This document shows positions 44,600-55,180 of a DNA stretch of 64,000 nucleotides, in pieces. This DNA comes from Amyloporia xantha (lineage: Eukaryota > Basidiomycota > Agaricomycetes > Polyporales > Adustoporiaceae): assembly GCA_036971615.1 (NCBI GenBank), contig JAYKKR010000003.1:1178001-1242000 (forward strand), given 5' to 3'. Below the pieces are notes generated by a model. That model was not told the origin of the DNA and searched no databases. It was given only the letters and a program-made list of their open reading frames with translations. Made by a program: the position numbers and the translations under genes. The first letter of the stretch is position 1, and the number at the start of each line of letters is the position of its first letter.

Positions 44600-46654
44600 A
44601 TGACGGACTTCATTTCACTGCAATATCTGCGGAGGCTGCCTGCAGATGATCTCTAGACTGGATGCCTTTCCACAGGATTTAGAAGAATTCTATTTGATAA
44701 CGGACCTTGAAACCGCCTCTGGGGTCTTATCCCGAGACATTTTCTAGACTTGAAGCGCTCTCCCGAACAGCGTTATGATCTTGTGACAATCAGTGATGAG
44801 CTGGATGACTAAGCATAAGATAAGCAGGCGGGAATTGATGAGAGAGTGAATGAGCGAATAGGAGAGGAGCGGAGTTTGTAAATTATCAATTGGAGCGCGT
44901 TTAGAATCTGGAAGGGGGGGTCGAACCCCCCTTCTAGATTAAGCGTGACAGTTCTACTTGACGAGCGCCAACCGGCTCGCTTTGAGTCTCAGACAGATCA
45001 GCCGGCGTGCCGACATGATTTAGAGCTGAAATTTAGAATAGAAACGGTTCTAAACGTCTGCGGGAAGGCATCCACTTCTGTCACAGGTTTATCCAGCCCG
45101 GACTGGACCATGAGAAGGTCTCTAGGAGCTCAAGGCTACCTGCTATGCTTACATCAATTCCACAATCCTTTACGCCCGGTAAATCGTATGCCGAACGAGT
45201 TGCTGGCAGAGATCTTCCAAACATACAGGGACGTCAGTGACCAGAGTAATATTCGATGGCTCCAGGCGATTCACGTCTGCTCCACTTGGCGTCAAGTAGC
45301 TCTCTCATGCAAGACTCTGGTTTCATATCGACGTTTCACAAAACAGCGCTTACGTCCAGCATTGTTTGAAACACTCCAGAGGTGCCATGGTCGACATTGT
45401 TGCTCCCTCTCCAGTGGCGAATATCCCTGGTGTCTTGGATTTGATTTTGCGGAGCGCTGGCCGCGTTCATAACTTTGTATGGTTCTCACAAAAACACTCT
45501 GCCACTGCGCAGTTTGTTTCTGCCCTGTCGTTCCGCATGGTCAAACTGGAATCTCTGGAGACACGGCAAAGCGTGACTTTTCCGTCGAATGCTCAAATGC
45601 CCCACCGGAAACTGAATCCGGATATGTTCCTGAACTTACGCTCGCTCATTCTCGAACGTGTACCCGTCCCCATGACTGCAAGCCTTTGTTCTAATCTTCG
45701 TAGGTTGGAATTACGGGCCCTATGTCTCGTGACCCTTTGTCTTTGGAGGAATTCCGAAAAATTCTGACAGCTTGTCCCACCTTGGAGCATCTTGTTATTT
45801 CATGCTGCGGTCCTGCAATCCCCGATAACTTCAGGCTGCCAGAGGAGCAGATTGCACTTCCATATATACGCACGTTCACTCTCGACTGCGACATGATCTA
45901 TGCTGCCGGCATCCTTGCAATGATCGACATACCCTCTAGCACGCTCCTCAATGTACCTTGTCACATCCGCTCTGACGACGATCTTAGCAACGTGGGCACA
46001 TTAGGTTGTGTTCTGTGACCGACATTGCAGCGTCTTTCTGTGTTGGCGGATGTTTGTTCAATCGACTTGCAAGTCATGCAAGTCAGTCACAGAGGCTACA
46101 AAATGTTTGCATATCACACCAGTCCTGGCTTATCATCTCCTTCGTTGGCTATGCGGTTTGACAAGACTTACTCTGATTTATCGTACTGTTTCCCTACTGC
46201 GGTCTACGAACTTGCCTGCATCTTTTCTACGTCTTCTATCACAAGCTTGCGACTTTTTGGCGATCTTGGGTACCCCCTCGATTGGAAAGCAGTCCTCTCT
46301 CAATTTGCTCTCCTGCAGAACCTAGATGTTGGCTCCTCTGTCGCGCCTAGTGGAACCAGGACTGTCCACGCATTGCTCAAACATTTGACCCTAATGGCAG
46401 AGTCCAGCGACAAAAATTGGGACTCGTGTCTGTGTCTAGAAGAGTTCTCGCTGTCTCATGTCGAGATGAACGAGACTCTTGCAGTACGGATCCTAGCTCT
46501 GGTCAAGTCTCGCGAGACGTATGGTGCGCGTTTGAAGAAGCTGTCTCTTCGTTGTTTCAGTACAACTCCTCCTACCAATAGCGCGGTTTTGCACAAGCTC
46601 GAAGCTGCTGTTGATTCATTCACGTACGAAACTGTGTATGTATCACCTGCTTAA
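44600..46654 (+). pseudogene. F-box pseudogene, interrupted and frameshifted
   Basis: A relic of the same F-box subfamily as 47820-49559. The ATG at 44600 begins the family N-terminus (LQYLRRLPADD), which meets a stop within 20 codons. About 430 bp of foreign or rearranged sequence follows, containing the palindrome at 44905-44940. Homology resumes near 45083 (GLSSPDW, then GYLLCLHQFHN and the F-box MPNELLAEIFQ). Further damage: a frameshift near 45315 between 'RQVALSC' and 'FHIDVSQNSAYVQHCL', a second frameshift near 45712, and an in-frame TGA at 46016. The C-terminal third (46025-46654) is open and ends with the family motif AAVDSFTYETVY. The remains are complete from end to end, so decay is probably recent. 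Confidence 0.88.
44905..44940. repeat. 36-bp palindrome in pseudogene insertion
   Basis: The axis lies at 44922/44923 within TCGA. The arms contain G7 and C6 tracts flanked by AATCT/AGATT, and 16 of 18 pairs match. It lies inside the sequence that interrupts the F-box pseudogene and may be the foldback centre of an inserted element. Confidence 0.8.
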
Positions 46655-47819
46655 ACTCGCGTCTGATTGCACTGATTATGAGGGCTCACAGCGATCCGCC
46701 TTCCCACCCCTGGTGAGTGAGTGTTGGATAGGTGTTGTACAGTCTTCGCCCCCGGAATCTGAACGATATGAATATTGAAATTTTGCCATGACAGTAAGGG
46801 CTGTCCATTGGACATTTGAGCGTCTGATCTTGACTTGCGATGCAGGCATCCTTGCTTTCTGTTTTCCTGAATGTTCTCAGAAATGGTTCGTCACGCAGGT
46901 TATCGACGAATGATCAAAAGATTTGTGTTACATATGTCTTATGCTTATATTGATGTCGTGCAGATGTACAGTACAGCATCCCGTTGAATTCATCACAGTG
47001 AATAGTAAAGAGCCATACGTATTTTAAGCATAGATCGATTACATGTTTCCTACTTATTCAGTCCACTGCAGCAAGCAGCTCATTGCTCTCACAAACGTTC
47101 TTCAAGTTGCACTGCCGTAGATATCTGATTCTACAAGTCATTATGTCCGACTCGGACGTCACATATATACATTGAATACTGGGTTTGATTGTCAATGTGT
47201 ATCTGCGTGACATAATACGTCGCGCGGACGTCTATCATAGAGCACAAGAAATATCCCATCGCACTGCTCAACGGTCACATCTCTTACCGATTATTTGGTA
47301 ACGGATCTTGGCCAGACAACGTTAACGCCAGGATGATCTGGGAGCTGTGTTTTATTATGTCGTCTACGAAGACTACTTATACGTGAACCATATATGCATG
47401 TCGAGTCTCGACATATTGGCGCTTATCACTTAGTCTCTGGCAGCCTCTAGTCTCTAGTACTGCATAGGCCGCCTGCTAGGAGCTTTCAAACTGGGTTACA
47501 TTGCTCTACAAGTCCACCACTCGTATCCCTCAGCTTGTCTTGTTGCAGGGCACAGCCACTTATAACCAAGCTTGCTTGTCGCTTCTGCGGAACATTGAAT
47601 GACAGGGGGACGGCCGTCGCGTCTGAATCATATACACTGATACTCCCGAGCTGATTGATAAGACCCTATTTCCTCCGTCGAGTCGTCCTGGTGAGTTTTT
47701 GGCTTCTTTCAATCAAGTATACATCCTCATCACGACATTGGCATCGGCAGTTCCTCCGCTTGCCTCGCGAACCCCCCTTGAACTGCTTAATCTATCCAGT
47801 CGGATAACGAGGTGGTATC
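46655..47819. other. Intergenic, nothing recognised
   Basis: About 1.2 kb between the pseudogene and the intact F-box gene. No frame of interest and no repeat were noticed. Confidence 0.5.
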
Positions 47820-49559
47820 ATGGCAGATCGCATCTCCCAGGAATACCTTCGCAGACTACCTTCGGATGAGCAAGACTCTCTGGTTGGACTGCCGAACCAT
47901 GAGATGCAGCGCTGGGTGTTGGACAGGTCGCGAAACATACAAAATCACCTGTTATGCCTGCATCGGTTTCACAACTCCCTTGTTCCGGTCAACCGTATCC
48001 CTGACGAATTACTCGCGGAGATCTTCCAAATACAGAGGGATGTCAGCCTCGTGGACGAGGACGACATTCGCTGGCTCCGCGTGTCCCACGTCTGTTCTAC
48101 ATGGCGTGCCGTGGCTCTTACCCATGCGAGGCTATGGTGCGACATCAACGTCTCCAAGAACATTGCTTACGTGCAGCATTGTTTGGAATATTCCAGAGAT
48201 GCTGGGATTTCCATCTCCGCTCCTATGCCTGTAGCGGATACCCCTACAATAATGAACATGATCTCCCGGCACGCTGGCCGTATTCACAGCTTCAGCTGGA
48301 ACATACCGAAACACTCATCCACATCAAAGTTCTTACCTATGCTGTCCTTCCCTATGGTCCGATTAGAATGCCTCACAATCCGGGACAAGAGGTCACTTTC
48401 ACGGTATAACAAAGGGTCTCCGATACCGAGTTTTGACATGTTTCCTCAACTGCGCTCCCTCATATTCGATGGCATCTATATACCGTTGTCTGCCGGTCTT
48501 TGCTCAAAACTTCGTAGGCTGGAGATAACGGGATATTTACCGCGTCGATCTTTCGATCTGGACGCCTTCCGGAACATCCTGAAAGCGTGCACGGTGCTGG
48601 AGCATCTTACTTTGGTGGCTAATTGTCCCAATATTCCGCCCGATTTCCGCTTTTCCGGGGATCAAATAACACTTCCTCATCTCCGCACACTTACTATAGG
48701 TCATGATATGTTTGGCCTAGGAACCCTCCTTGCAATGCTCGATATACCTGCCAGGACTGTTGTCAATCTATATTGTCGGGTCTCTCGAGGTCATGGGTTC
48801 GCTGGTGACGGTACTCTGAAAAATGTACTACAGCACGATGAGTCCAGAACGCTTCCTGTTTTAGCGGATGTCCGGGACATCGTCCTCAGTGTTACTGAAA
48901 CGCGCTATGATCTGCATGCATACCATGGCAGTCCCGACTCGCTGCGGCTGGCATCACTAGCCGTACAATTCGAAGGAGACACCTCCCAGGATCTAGCCTC
49001 CTGCTTCCCTGACGCGGCTGTTGAACTCGCAAATATCTTTGCTCCCTCTCCCGTCAGGAGTCTGCGCCTCTCCGCCGAGCTCAGCTACCGCATTCGGTGG
49101 GACTATGTTTTCAGTCGATTTCCTCAACTACAACGCCTTGAAGTGGGTTCTTCTGCCCTGCCGAATCGGACGGAGACCCCGCGGGAAATGCTTGAAGCCC
49201 TCAGCTTTTCACCGGAATCCAGTCGAGACGTCGACGACCAGGCGAGGTGTCCGGGGTTGCAAGAGTTCACATTATCTAACGTCGAAATGAAGGAGGAGCT
49301 GCTGAAATGGATTTTGGATTTCGTAAACTTCCGCGCGATGCGAGCCGGACGCCTGAAGAGGCTATGTCTCCGGTGCTTCAACGGGGAGGGAGCCACAAAC
49401 AACGACTTGCTGGAGAAGATCAAGGCCTCCGTTGATTCCTTCACACTTGAGGCCGTGTACGTTACATCCATCGATGGTATCACGAGTGAGCTAAATACGA
49501 GGTTTTTGCAGGGATCCGCCTCCCGTGAAGGCGCCATTGATAGATTTCTTCGAGGATGA
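47820..49559 (+). CDS. F-box protein, intronless, 579 aa
   Basis: Single exon from ATG 47820. The N-terminus has YLRRLPSDEQDSLVGLPNHEM. The F-box at about residues 58-107 carries VNRIPDELLAEIFQIQRDV, VSHVCSTWRAVAL and ARLWCDIN. The remainder is a leucine-rich-like region with LPHLRTLTIGHD, LRRLEITGYL and LKRLCLRCFNGEG blocks, followed by a 25-residue tail not seen in the sister gene at 28628-30265. The product is an expected SKP1-binding SCF adaptor with unknown target. It lies 1.2 kb from its pseudogene relative on the same strand, consistent with tandem duplication. Confidence 0.92.
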   Translation: MADRISQEYLRRLPSDEQDSLVGLPNHEMQRWVLDRSRNIQNHLLCLHRFHNSLVPVNRIPDELLAEIFQIQRDVSLVDEDDIRWLRVSHVCSTWRAVALTHARLWCDINVSKNIAYVQHCLEYSRDAGISISAPMPVADTPTIMNMISRHAGRIHSFSWNIPKHSSTSKFLPMLSFPMVRLECLTIRDKRSLSRYNKGSPIPSFDMFPQLRSLIFDGIYIPLSAGLCSKLRRLEITGYLPRRSFDLDAFRNILKACTVLEHLTLVANCPNIPPDFRFSGDQITLPHLRTLTIGHDMFGLGTLLAMLDIPARTVVNLYCRVSRGHGFAGDGTLKNVLQHDESRTLPVLADVRDIVLSVTETRYDLHAYHGSPDSLRLASLAVQFEGDTSQDLASCFPDAAVELANIFAPSPVRSLRLSAELSYRIRWDYVFSRFPQLQRLEVGSSALPNRTETPREMLEALSFSPESSRDVDDQARCPGLQEFTLSNVEMKEELLKWILDFVNFRAMRAGRLKRLCLRCFNGEGATNNDLLEKIKASVDSFTLEAVYVTSIDGITSELNTRFLQGSASREGAIDRFLRG

Positions 49560-50186
49560 TTTTATTGCTTTTTTAGATGACATGGAAGGCTGAATAAATC
49601 GATCTCAATGTCTTCATGTCACAGAGGCAAGTCTCTTCGTTCTCGTATCCTCCAGGCCGAGTTTGATTCACACTGATAGTAGATGTCGCGTTTCTCCAAA
49701 CGTCGAGAGGGGCCGAAAGCGCGTCTCTCTATGGGCAAAGGACCATAATAAACACGCTATATACTGGATAGCCTTCGAACCTATCTATGTCTAGTAGAAC
49801 CATACAGCATTCTTGTCGTGCATTTGGACCGGAGTACTGTGTTTGTAAGAATGCCAGAGGTTTGTCCTAACCGGGCGGCGTCCATCTGCTCCCTATCGCG
49901 AATGTTCGACGCTTTATCCCTCTTCTGCTTAGCGGTGATATCGGTAACACTAGCACGAAGGGCGAGTTTCTATGTGTGTAGTCCGTATTCTGATGTCACC
50001 ACCATCTAGCATCATGGCCAGCCCCGATTTCGTACAACACGAACATTTGACATGTACAATGTATACTTATGTACTTCACGAGAACCTTTACTCGCGTTAT
50101 GACCACACGAAACGGCACATCTGGCATGATGATATAACCCGTTTTCTATGTACCCATGAGTATCGACACAACACGAATGATGATGA
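49560..50186. other. Convergent intergenic region
   Basis: The 3' flanks of the F-box gene and the AlkB gene. Nothing recognised. Confidence 0.5.
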
Positions 50187-51161
50187 TCAGGAATTGTCTT
50201 TCGGTCTGAAATGTAGGACATCAAAGCCGTCTCCATAACTGGTTTCCCAGTCGAAATTATTTGCATGATTTTCGTCTCCGAATGCTGCAAGCAGTTTCTC
50301 TGCTTCGAGACCGCCACGAACCACAGGACGTGCGTCTTCGCGGGTCTTTCCACGTGCACCTTGCCCGTAGATATACTCCTCTCCAGGTGTGAGGAACGTT
50401 CCTATAAGTCTGAACGTAAGACTGATACGCTCGCCGCTCGCGAAGAGTTCCGCCTCTGTCTTCTCCTGCAGGGATCGCTTATCGGCGCGGATGGCATGCA
50501 TCCAGCGCATATTTGTCTCCAACCCCATCACAAACATAGAATTGTGAGGGAGAGGAATGCGCTGTATGTTACGTCCATCGCCGTCAGCTTCTGCCTTGTC
50601 TTTCTTTGTGCGAAGGGTCATGATGCGCTGGGCCCCGAGGCTGACATTGACAATCTTGGAGTTGCGCGCAATGTCAATCGTCTTATCCGAGTGCTCCGAT
50701 ATATAGTCTGTCCCGCTGCGATAATGCTGTATAAGGACGTGATTCACAGGCTGACATAATACTTCCTCTACGTGCCGGCGGATGCGTGCAACCGTGGGAG
50801 AGAAAGGCAGAAGCGAAGGCGACTCGTCTGCAGGGTGACGATACACAGGATAACTGAGAAAAGTATAAGTACAGTCATAGGACGGTCGTGAGACGGTGAG
50901 AAGGTTTACCTGCCGTCTGCGTTAATTAGTCCCTCGACCGCAACAAGTCTTGGAACCTCGCCTCCTGCCCTTCTTCAGTCAAATGATGTTAATCGAAATA
51001 CAATACATACCCCGATGAAACATAGTTATCCAACGAACCTCCTCTCGTAATTGGTCAAAAGCTACGTCCGCCAGATCCTGCGGAAGAAAATCCGGCACAA
51101 GGAAGGTCTCGCCTTCGCCCATCCTGTCGCCGGGATGCAAGATTGCCCGGTTACTCGACAT
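50187..51161 (-). CDS. AlkB-family Fe(II)/2-oxoglutarate dioxygenase
   Basis: Three exons (51161-51011, 50964-50910, 50853-50187) encode 290 aa. The jelly-roll core shows HYRSGTDYISEHSDKTIDI, with the HxD iron ligands in HSD, then SLGAQRIMTLR, the distal histidine in MRWMHAI, and the 2-oxoglutarate arginines in ERISLTFR. This arrangement matches ALKBH2/3-type demethylases, which repair alkylated DNA or RNA bases. YPVYRHPADESP lies before the core at the position of the substrate lid. The start is set at MSSNRAILHPGDRMG; an in-frame ATG 39 nt further upstream would add 13 residues. Exact substrate (DNA, RNA or protein) cannot be read from sequence. Confidence 0.87.
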
Positions 51162-51565
51162 TGTGCGGCAGATGAGGCTAGCGGAGGATGTAACACGCAT
51201 GCATTCTAAAGTTAACTGTTGTGTATTGGAGCCCGAGTTTACTTAAGAGTCATAAGCGGTCAGAGAGGAATGAATCCTCGTATCGAGCATATTTACCAAT
51301 GAGGATAAATGCTATAAATATATTTAAGTCATAAATTAGCTATTTATGGAGTTTGCATGTAAGCCAAAACAAGCAAATCCCCGAGGACCTGCTCTAGCAA
51401 CTCTTGTTTTGGCCGATGCCAGTGCTTGGACCTACAGATGGTCGCTGCTTTCTTTTGTTTTCTTATTTAACAACGGACACGCCACGGATATTGCTTGGAC
51501 CTGCTTTGGCTATAAAGGACGCTCTGGGTTTACTGTGTGGCCCATAAATTTGTACTCCGGATCCC

Positions 51566-52696
51566 ATGTCGCAATCACACACTGCTCCCGCCACTTCTCC
51601 ATCCTCCAGAGATTTATCTCTCTCTAGTACCTCTAGTAACAAACGTTCGGAGGATTCAACTTCTATAGTGCCTGTATCACCAGCAAGCTGTCCATCACCG
51701 GGCTCTTTGAAACGCAAACGCGACGAGTCTTCCTCCAGCCCTCCCCCGACCATGTCCTCCACATCTTCCCCAGCGCGTAGCAACGCAGAGCTCCGGCCTC
51801 CGCCTGCCATCATTGAAGAGCCGAGTACGTCGGACACGGATGACGATCTATCTACCGTTCCGGTGCCTCCATCCCCCGTGCCTACCGAAATAATCGACGA
51901 CGCGCCGCAACCGATTGACCAGGCCTTAATGGTCGACGCTATAAAGGCGGAAGGGATCAAAATACGCGACTTCTACTACGAGTCGTTTTCTGTGGATCGC
52001 CGTGCCCCGGAGGTGTGGCGCCACCCCCTGCACACGCTCGTGCTGCATGACCGCTATATCCGAGCAGGACCGGCGAACAGATTGGGTTTCAAGCTCCCCG
52101 GAAAGATGCTCTGGCGCCTTCTGCACAGCGGGCTGGTGACGCCTCTGGAGGCGAAACGCAACTGGTCGGAGGCGGATTGGGACGCGCTGCAAGCGTACGA
52201 GACTCAGCCGGGTGGCCCGTATCCCTATTGTAAACCACACACCAGGAGACCTACAGCCGCATACCGCAAGCAGATGCGTTTAGACGTGTATTCTGTATCG
52301 GCGGACGACAAACCAGAAGATCGGATATACGTGCCTCCGGACGAGCCGGACATGATGGACGCGCCTGAGGACCACAGGCGCACAGATGACACTCCCAGCA
52401 CGGAGGAAGATGGTCGCACCCCCAAGAAAAGGAGACTCGGCGACGCAGATGCAACTTCGCGATCACCTTCTCCTGCGAACACTGGTCAGCCGTCTTCGCC
52501 CCGCAGTACGTCTCCCAGAGCGGAGGTCCCTCGAACGTCAGAGGATACCTCCGGCTCAGCCACTCCCTCCAACAGCCGAGGCAACTCTCCGTCGGGCTCA
52601 ACCCGCAGATCTCCTACGCCGCCACCGGAGGATGCATCCCCGAAACTGAGACGCGTTGGTCGAGGCTTAACGCGGACGCAGACCATGGTATGGTGA
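51566..52696 (+). CDS. Conserved-looking protein, disordered flanks, 376 aa
   Basis: Single exon. I do not recognise a family. The first 115 residues and the last 130 are Ser/Pro/Thr/Asp-rich with a nuclear-localisation-like LKRKRDE near residue 49 and PKKRRLG in the tail. Between them is a compact, ordered-looking domain of about 110 residues (ALMVDAIKAEGIKIRDFYYE ... RYIRAGPANRLGF, KMLWRLLHSGLVTPLEAKRNW). Codon pattern and the absence of stops over 1.1 kb support a real gene. A CTATAAAGG TATA-like box is about 55 nt upstream. A nuclear protein is my inference from the basic motifs only. Confidence 0.75.
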   Translation: MSQSHTAPATSPSSRDLSLSSTSSNKRSEDSTSIVPVSPASCPSPGSLKRKRDESSSSPPPTMSSTSSPARSNAELRPPPAIIEEPSTSDTDDDLSTVPVPPSPVPTEIIDDAPQPIDQALMVDAIKAEGIKIRDFYYESFSVDRRAPEVWRHPLHTLVLHDRYIRAGPANRLGFKLPGKMLWRLLHSGLVTPLEAKRNWSEADWDALQAYETQPGGPYPYCKPHTRRPTAAYRKQMRLDVYSVSADDKPEDRIYVPPDEPDMMDAPEDHRRTDDTPSTEEDGRTPKKRRLGDADATSRSPSPANTGQPSSPRSTSPRAEVPRTSEDTSGSATPSNSRGNSPSGSTRRSPTPPPEDASPKLRRVGRGLTRTQTMVW

Positions 52697-53130
52697 AGAT
52701 TCGGAACGCGAGGAGACTGAGATGTGTACAGGAAGGAATGTATGTTCTAGACGTCTTCAAGCTCTGTAATTGTTTGGACTTCACTCTGATGTAGCCCTAT
52801 ACCCTCTAAACTTCCCTCCCACTCGACGATACCCTTCAGTTGGGTCTTTATTCATACTTATGTTATCTGTTGTACTCGTCTAGAATGGAGCCTCTCGTGG
52901 CGTCAATGACTGTTTTACATATATTTGTGAAAGCATAAGAAATTGAATCGTCAGCGCGTAATCCTAAGGCATCGGGGAGAGATGTACAGAAGAGACAAAC
53001 AACATAAGCTGCAAACTAATACGGATGTGAACTCTTGAACATGCGCTAGCAATATATACGTGCATGGATGGTGCTATGTATCACTCTCAAAATGTTCGTA
53101 TGTGGACCCTAAGGATGGGGTCTTTTCATA
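52697..53130. other. Convergent intergenic region
   Basis: The 3' flanks of two convergent genes. Nothing recognised. Confidence 0.5.
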
Positions 53131-54768
53131 CTAGTATGTTTCGTGACTGTCGAAAGGATTACTGACACAGCTCCGCAGTCTATCGAAAACTGCATCAGTG
53201 AGAAGAGGTCTCTGTGTCCGTATCTCGAGTTTGAGGGTGTCCAAACGCATTCCGAGCGATGCCCGTCCCTCCAGGCAAGAGAGAAGTGTGTCAACATGGG
53301 ATTGCTCGAAAAAAAGCCCATTGAATTGGAGGATTTTGAGTCCTGGGCAAATGGATTTGTCGATTTGAGAGTGAGGCCCGCCCAGAGCGTGTAAAAGGGG
53401 TCTTATATCCTTATCGGAATAATCCTCGATCTCAAGGCGCTGCAGGAGGTGGAAACACTCCAAAACTTCTCGCCAGACTCGTTCTGACCCTGCGTCCACG
53501 CTAGAACTGCACGTAATATGCATGTTGACCACCTGCAAATAGGAGAAAACCTGCGTCAACTCTCTTAGGGCCTTGCGGAGGGTGACAGATCTAGCGTCGC
53601 GGTTGCGCCAGTGCGTGATGTCGAAGAATGAAGCAGATGGTTCCGAGTCGAAGAAGTCAAGATCCGCGCTCGAAGCTTGCAGACAGTAATGCCTGCTTTC
53701 CACGTCGATTACGAGCGAGCGGGCAGTTGACAAAGGGGGTAGCGCAACACCTCCAGGCGGAATAGCAGAAAGATACCCCTGTCGTGCATTCGATCCATCG
53801 TACTGTGCAATCACGTTCACGTATACGACATTCGGTAGATTGAGATGAGAGAATTGGTAAGACACAATGCCCGGGTAATTCTCCAAAGTAAGGTTGCAGA
53901 GATTTGGAAGGAACGCTCTGCGACTTGGGGAAACATGTTCTGTGCTAACCGGCCGTGGACCGGCGTATCTTAGGCTCAGCTGTTCGAGTCCACGGTTGGC
54001 GGATAACACATCGAGAAACAGGTCGATCGAGGGGACGGGCCCCTGATGTTCCAATTTTAGACGAACAAGAGACATGGAGGTAAGAGGATCCCAAGGAGTT
54101 CTGACCTTGGAAAGAGATAAGGATTGGAGCTGTGGCATATTCTCTGCAGAGAGAGCGAAAGTAGGTGTATCCAAGATCGAGAGCCCAGATAAAGTGAGCG
54201 TCTTCAATTCAGGCATTGATGAGACGAGCAAGGGGTTAAGGACACTTGTGCCCGACTGCTCCTCGTCCCGGAGAATGCGAATTAGGCGCAGGTTCTCTAT
54301 GCGATGTGCATGTGATTGGATCTGCTCGAGCATCAGCGGGAAGCTGACATCGGCTGACATCAAAGAGATGTCGAGGAGGGATTGGCCGGAACGGTGTAAA
54401 CACGTCTGCAAGAGCTGAAGACGGTCCTTCTCGCCTGTACGCAGGTCAATCGTAGTCCAAAGCTGGGGAGTGGAAAGGGCGACTGTTCGCCAGTAGCGAC
54501 AGACTTGGGCGACCCTGATCCATACGGCTGGATGCGTCTGGTGTGTGTCCCGCACATGATACATGATCTCCACCAACAACTCGTTTGGGAGCCTGCTCAC
54601 AGGAATTGTGGAATTTTGTAGAGCGGACAAGCAGGATAGGTATTCCTCGACTTGTGACCGCTTGCTCATAGCCCATGCATAGGCATCCTGCCTCGATAGG
54701 CCTTCTAGACGAGCCTGATCATCCGGAGGAAATCTGGCTAGAATTATAGCCGGTATTTCGTGTGCCAT
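53131..54768 (-). CDS. F-box protein of a second subfamily, 545 aa
   Basis: Single exon with the first ATG at 54768 (MAHEIPAIILARFPPDD). Upstream codons are open but lack an ATG. F-box at about residues 50-105: VSRLPNELLVEIMYHV, VAQVCRYWRTVAL and PQLWTTIDLRTG. The rest has leucine-rich-like segments (LKTLTLSGLSILD, LCNLTLENYPGIV, LLQRLEIEDYSD). It differs from the other F-box genes in the window in its N-terminus and in the linker after the F-box, so it is a separate lineage. Likely an SCF adaptor; substrate unknown. Confidence 0.88.
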   Translation of the reverse strand: MAHEIPAIILARFPPDDQARLEGLSRQDAYAWAMSKRSQVEEYLSCLSALQNSTIPVSRLPNELLVEIMYHVRDTHQTHPAVWIRVAQVCRYWRTVALSTPQLWTTIDLRTGEKDRLQLLQTCLHRSGQSLLDISLMSADVSFPLMLEQIQSHAHRIENLRLIRILRDEEQSGTSVLNPLLVSSMPELKTLTLSGLSILDTPTFALSAENMPQLQSLSLSKVRTPWDPLTSMSLVRLKLEHQGPVPSIDLFLDVLSANRGLEQLSLRYAGPRPVSTEHVSPSRRAFLPNLCNLTLENYPGIVSYQFSHLNLPNVVYVNVIAQYDGSNARQGYLSAIPPGGVALPPLSTARSLVIDVESRHYCLQASSADLDFFDSEPSASFFDITHWRNRDARSVTLRKALRELTQVFSYLQVVNMHITCSSSVDAGSERVWREVLECFHLLQRLEIEDYSDKDIRPLLHALGGPHSQIDKSICPGLKILQFNGLFFEQSHVDTLLSCLEGRASLGMRLDTLKLEIRTQRPLLTDAVFDRLRSCVSNPFDSHETY

Positions 54769-55180
54769 TCGTGCGCTCAGTTGTATGAAACTGACACCGG
54801 CAGGGTAGTGAGGGTTCAATGACTTTCGAAAAAAAGAATATCGCTCAAATAAACGATGCGTACCTTAAAATCTACCAATTGAACTCCATAAGCGCTATGT
54901 AAGGAATTGAGTGTCGTCTCTGAGCGAACGAATCCAGAACAATGAGCCACTGTTCCCATTCATACTATTCAATGAAGCCAGCTCACTGAATCAAGTAGTC
55001 GACGATTAAGGGAGAGCGGCTCTCATCTCTGCAAAACGTTTGAGGGCTCGAGACTATCACTTCCTGAGTTCGTTTGTAGATGTGTCGTTCCAGATAATCA
55101 CACTCTGCGATGATTTAGGAAATGAGCCAATTATGCTCGACCGGCGCTGATCATTGGCCAAAGCGTGGGCGCGCACATGT

